In this document: positions 6,401 through 8,698 of the stretch, one piece after another | Numbering within the stretch: position 1 is the first letter of the stretch | How the letters are laid out: each line of letters opens with the position of its first letter | DNA from: Proteobacteria bacterium UBA964 | GTDB taxonomy: Bacteria; Pseudomonadota; Gammaproteobacteria; Steroidobacterales; Steroidobacteraceae | Direction of reading: 5' to 3' | Length of the DNA: 8,698 nucleotides | NCBI GenBank assembly: GCA_002292945.1 | Contig: DBCG01000047.1 | Span: 32,080 to 40,777, forward strand | Made by a program: the position numbers and the translations under genes | The notes under the pieces: model-generated | What the model was told of the DNA's origin: nothing | Databases searched by the model: none | Seen by the model: the letters and a program-made list of their open reading frames with translations, nothing else

Positions 6401-7712
6401 GAGCGACCTCCACTGCCTCGCGGAAGCCGGTGCGGCTGACCCAGAGCATCGTGCCCGAGGCCAGCGTCGCGACCGCGCCCACCGTCGCGAGCGACACGCC
6501 GATCTGCATCGGTCCGCCCAGCAGGTGATCGCTCACCCACGCGACCAATGTCGGCCCCGAACCGAGCGACATCATCGTCCCGATCAGGAAATACGCCGCG
6601 ATGATCTGGCCGCGCAATTGGTTGGGCACGACCGACTGCAGCGCCGTTCCGGGAAGCCCGTTCAACATACCGAAGCCGAAACTGGTGGCCGCAAGCAGGA
6701 CCAGCGTGGTCGTCGGATCCGGGTGCAACGGCGTGACGAGCACCAACGGCACCAGCGCAAACATCACCACCGCGGCGACCGTGATCGGCGCATCGACACG
6801 ACCCCGCGCCGTCAGACGGTCCGAGACCCAACCACCGACGAAGACGCCTGGCACCGAGGTCAGCAACAGGATGGACCCGTAGGCGAGCCCGATGTCGCCT
6901 GCCGTCCAGCCATGCACGCGCATGAACACCGCAGGGATCCAGACGAGGTACGAGATGCCCGCGATGCCGAACACGGAAAAGCCTAGGAACAGCAGCATGA
7001 AGAGCGTCCGCCGCCCGCCGATGAAGGCGAGCAGGGACAGGTCGGTTCCGCGCGGCGCAAGACCGCGACGCTCCGGCTCCCGTACCAACAAGAAGAGCAG
7101 CGCGATCAGCACACCCGGCAACCCGACCACCAGGAACACCAACTGCCAGGGCGCAAGCACGCCGACCCCCGGGACCGCCACCGCTCCCATGCCTTCGGCC
7201 AGTTCGATGACCTGGCCGCCGATGATCAACGCCAGCCCAGAACCGAGATACGGCCCCATCGCATAGGCGCTGATGGCGCGGGCGCGCCGCTCGGGCGGGA
7301 AGTAATCCGACATCAAAGAATAGGCGGCCGGCGACAACGCCGCTTCGCCGATCCCGACGCCGATGCGCGCCAGGAACAACCCGAGGAACCCCGTGGCGAG
7401 CCCGCAGAGCGCCGTCATGATGCTCCAAGAAATCATGCCGACGACGATGAGCATCCGCCGGCTCCAACGATCGGCCACCCAACCGAGCGGCAAGCCCATG
7501 ACACTGTAGAAGATCGAGAACGCGAGGCCTGCGAGCAGACTGAACTCGGTGTCGCTGATGCCGAGGTCTGCCCGGATCGGCTCGACCAGCAGGCTCATGA
7601 TCTGCCGGTCGATGAACGAACTGGTGTACGCCACCATGAGCAACGCGACCAGCACCCACGCCCGCGTCGGGCTCGGCCACGGCGCGGCGGAGATCGACGG
7701 CGTTGCGCTCAC
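6387..7712 (-). CDS. Spinster-like MFS transporter
   Basis: A 441-residue inner-membrane permease with about 12 hydrophobic segments. Segment 1 is near residues 18-34, followed by the DRQ signature at 35-37. The loop between segments 2 and 3 is GWVADRWSRR (77-86), the MFS motif A. ARIGVGIGEAALSPAAYSLMSDYFP and the periplasmic stretch around GMGAVAVPGVGVLAPWQ are typical of the spinster-like group, common in degraders of aromatics, steroids and other hydrophobic acids. Proton-coupled substrate uptake is likely; export is possible. The start is GTG 7712-7710, which overlaps the thiolase stop as GTGA (7709-7712), implying translational coupling. The next in-frame Met is already inside segment 1. 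The frame stays open upstream on the antisense of nothing conserved, so a longer protein is not supported. The substrate is not readable. Confidence 0.9.
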   Translation of the reverse strand: MSATPSISAAPWPSPTRAWVLVALLMVAYTSSFIDRQIMSLLVEPIRADLGISDTEFSLLAGLAFSIFYSVMGLPLGWVADRWSRRMLIVVGMISWSIMTALCGLATGFLGLFLARIGVGIGEAALSPAAYSLMSDYFPPERRARAISAYAMGPYLGSGLALIIGGQVIELAEGMGAVAVPGVGVLAPWQLVFLVVGLPGVLIALLFLLVREPERRGLAPRGTDLSLLAFIGGRRTLFMLLFLGFSVFGIAGISYLVWIPAVFMRVHGWTAGDIGLAYGSILLLTSVPGVFVGGWVSDRLTARGRVDAPITVAAVVMFALVPLVLVTPLHPDPTTTLVLLAATSFGFGMLNGLPGTALQSVVPNQLRGQIIAAYFLIGTMMSLGSGPTLVAWVSDHLLGGPMQIGVSLATVGAVATLASGTMLWVSRTGFREAVEVARQWR

Positions 7713-8698
7713 CCGCCCACCCGCTCGACCACCATCGCGGCGCCGACGCCGGAGGCGCCGGTGCAGGCGACGAGCCCGAACCGTCCGCCGCAGGCATCGA
7801 GCGCATCGAGCAGGCTCGAGAGCAGGATGGCGCCCGAGGCGCCCATCGGATGACCCTTGGCCATGTGGCCGCCGCCGACGTTGACGCGACCGAGGTCTAC
7901 CGCGTGGTCCCGCAGGAAGATCGCCATCGTGACCGCGAAGGACTCCATGAACTCGATCCGGTCCATGTCGCCGAGCGTGAGCCCGGCCTCGGCGAGCGCG
8001 GCCTGCATCGCGGCGAGGCCGGCGAGCAGCGACGCGCGCGGATCGCCGCCGGATTCGGCATACGCCAAGATGCGCGCGCGCGCCTTTCGGCCGGAGCCAT
8101 CCGCGGGCGTGCCGCGGACGAGCGCGAGCCCCGCACCGTCGCAGACGGGCGGCGCATGGGCGATGGTGTGACGGTGGTCGATGGGACCCTCGAGCGCATC
8201 CGCGTACTGTGCGGCGAGCGCCGCGAAACCGGGCGCCATCGCCGCGAGCGACTCCGCGGTGGTCTGCGGACGGACGCATTCGTCGATCGCGAGGCCATCG
8301 ACCGCGATCCGCGAAGCGGCAAGCGCAGGGACGGCCTCGGCGGCCACCGCGCGCTGCTGCGAGAGCAGTGCCAGCCGATCGAGTTCGGTGCGCGCGATCC
8401 CCTGTTCGTCGGCGAGCCGGTCGGCGGCGAGCACCACCGGCACGTAGCGCGAGCGCTTCGGGAACGACGCATCGCTGTAGTAGGCGGCCTGGTCCGCCAT
8501 GAACGGCACGCGCGACATCATCTCGACGCCACCGGCCAGGGCCGCGGTCGGCCGGCCCGCCACCCGCAGCGCCGCATGACCGATGGCGGTCAGCCCGGAC
8601 ACGCAATAATTGTTGAGCGTGAAGGCGCTGGCGCGCTCGTCGATGCCCGCATGCAGCTTCGAGACGAGCGCGATGTTGCCGCCTTGATCGCCGATCTG
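7709..8698 (-). CDS. Thiolase-family acyl-CoA acyltransferase (5' end outside window)
   Basis: 329 residues are visible and the frame is open to the right edge. Catalytic features are NNYCVSGLTAIGHA with nucleophile Cys32 (visible numbering), GHP with His283 within NVGGGHMAKGHPMGASGA, and the second cysteine Cys312 in CTGASGVGAA. By comparison with thiolases where the first Cys is near residue 89, about 55-60 N-terminal residues lie outside the window. The usual NEAFA is MESFA here (Met251), so the oxyanion-hole Asn is replaced. It would cleave a 3-ketoacyl-CoA to release acetyl- or propionyl-CoA at the end of a beta-oxidation round; a synthetic role is possible. An apparent GTG start at 8602 lies inside the active-site motif and is not real. 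It is coupled to the downstream MFS gene by a 4-base overlap, placing uptake and chain cleavage in one transcript. Confidence 0.92.
   Translation of the reverse strand, partial: QIGDQGGNIALVSKLHAGIDERASAFTLNNYCVSGLTAIGHAALRVAGRPTAALAGGVEMMSRVPFMADQAAYYSDASFPKRSRYVPVVLAADRLADEQGIARTELDRLALLSQQRAVAAEAVPALAASRIAVDGLAIDECVRPQTTAESLAAMAPGFAALAAQYADALEGPIDHRHTIAHAPPVCDGAGLALVRGTPADGSGRKARARILAYAESGGDPRASLLAGLAAMQAALAEAGLTLGDMDRIEFMESFAVTMAIFLRDHAVDLGRVNVGGGHMAKGHPMGASGAILLSSLLDALDACGGRFGLVACTGASGVGAAMVVERVGG

Noticed and set aside
8600..8602. GTG as the thiolase start
   Set aside because: It encodes the Val right after the catalytic Cys in NNYCVSG, and the same frame continues to the right edge with thiolase-like sequence.
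6387..8606. A 739-codon minus-strand frame that would fuse about 300 residues to the N-terminus of the MFS transporter
   Set aside because: The extra part lies over the thiolase gene in another frame and is Arg-rich nonsense. The GTG at 7712 gives a normal-length MFS protein and a GTGA overlap.

Overview
This is a GC-rich, densely coding window from what looks like a proteobacterial chromosome; the genus cannot be fixed from sequence alone. Eight protein-coding genes fill almost all of it, and the gaps are 93 bases or shorter. No RNA gene, insertion sequence, CRISPR array or phage gene was seen. The gene content (two AMP-forming acyl-CoA ligases, two short-chain dehydrogenases, a thiolase, two small NTF2/SnoaL-fold proteins and an MFS permease) is that of a catabolic cluster. 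It would import a hydrophobic carboxylic acid, activate it to a CoA thioester and shorten it by beta-oxidation-like steps. Steroid, terpenoid or aromatic side-chain substrates are plausible, but the sequence does not name one.

Layout. (1) Positions 1-782, minus strand: a short-chain dehydrogenase resembling the dehydrogenase domain of peroxisomal multifunctional enzyme 2, running off the left edge. (2) Positions 783-857: a divergent control region with a direct repeat and an inverted repeat. (3) Positions 858-3996, plus strand: a tight three-gene operon of a BaiE/SnoaL_4-like NTF2-fold protein, a feruloyl-CoA-synthase-like ligase and a classical SDR. (4) Positions 3986-4030: three 15-bp tandem repeats filling the gap between convergent genes. 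(5) Positions 4030-4542, minus strand: an NTF2-fold protein of the limonene-epoxide-hydrolase type with a Tat-like leader. (6) Positions 4543-4635: a second divergent promoter region. (7) Positions 4636-6372, plus strand: a second, unrelated acyl-CoA ligase. (8) Positions 6375-6400: a hairpin between convergent genes. (9) Positions 6387-8698, minus strand: a thiolase (5' end outside the window) translationally coupled through a GTGA overlap to a spinster-like MFS transporter.

How they may work together (inference): the MFS protein carries the substrate across the inner membrane. One or both ligases make CoA thioesters, possibly at two stages of the pathway. The NTF2-fold protein of the first operon could dehydrate, hydrate or isomerise a CoA-bound intermediate. 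The MFE-2-like SDR would oxidise a 3-hydroxyacyl-CoA and the thiolase would release acetyl- or propionyl-CoA. No acyl-CoA dehydrogenase, enoyl-CoA hydratase or regulator is visible, so the pathway probably continues beyond both edges.

I found no clear evidence of a wholly new system. The most unusual points are substituted catalytic positions in the LEH-like protein and in the thiolase, and the stop-codon-bearing tandem repeat.
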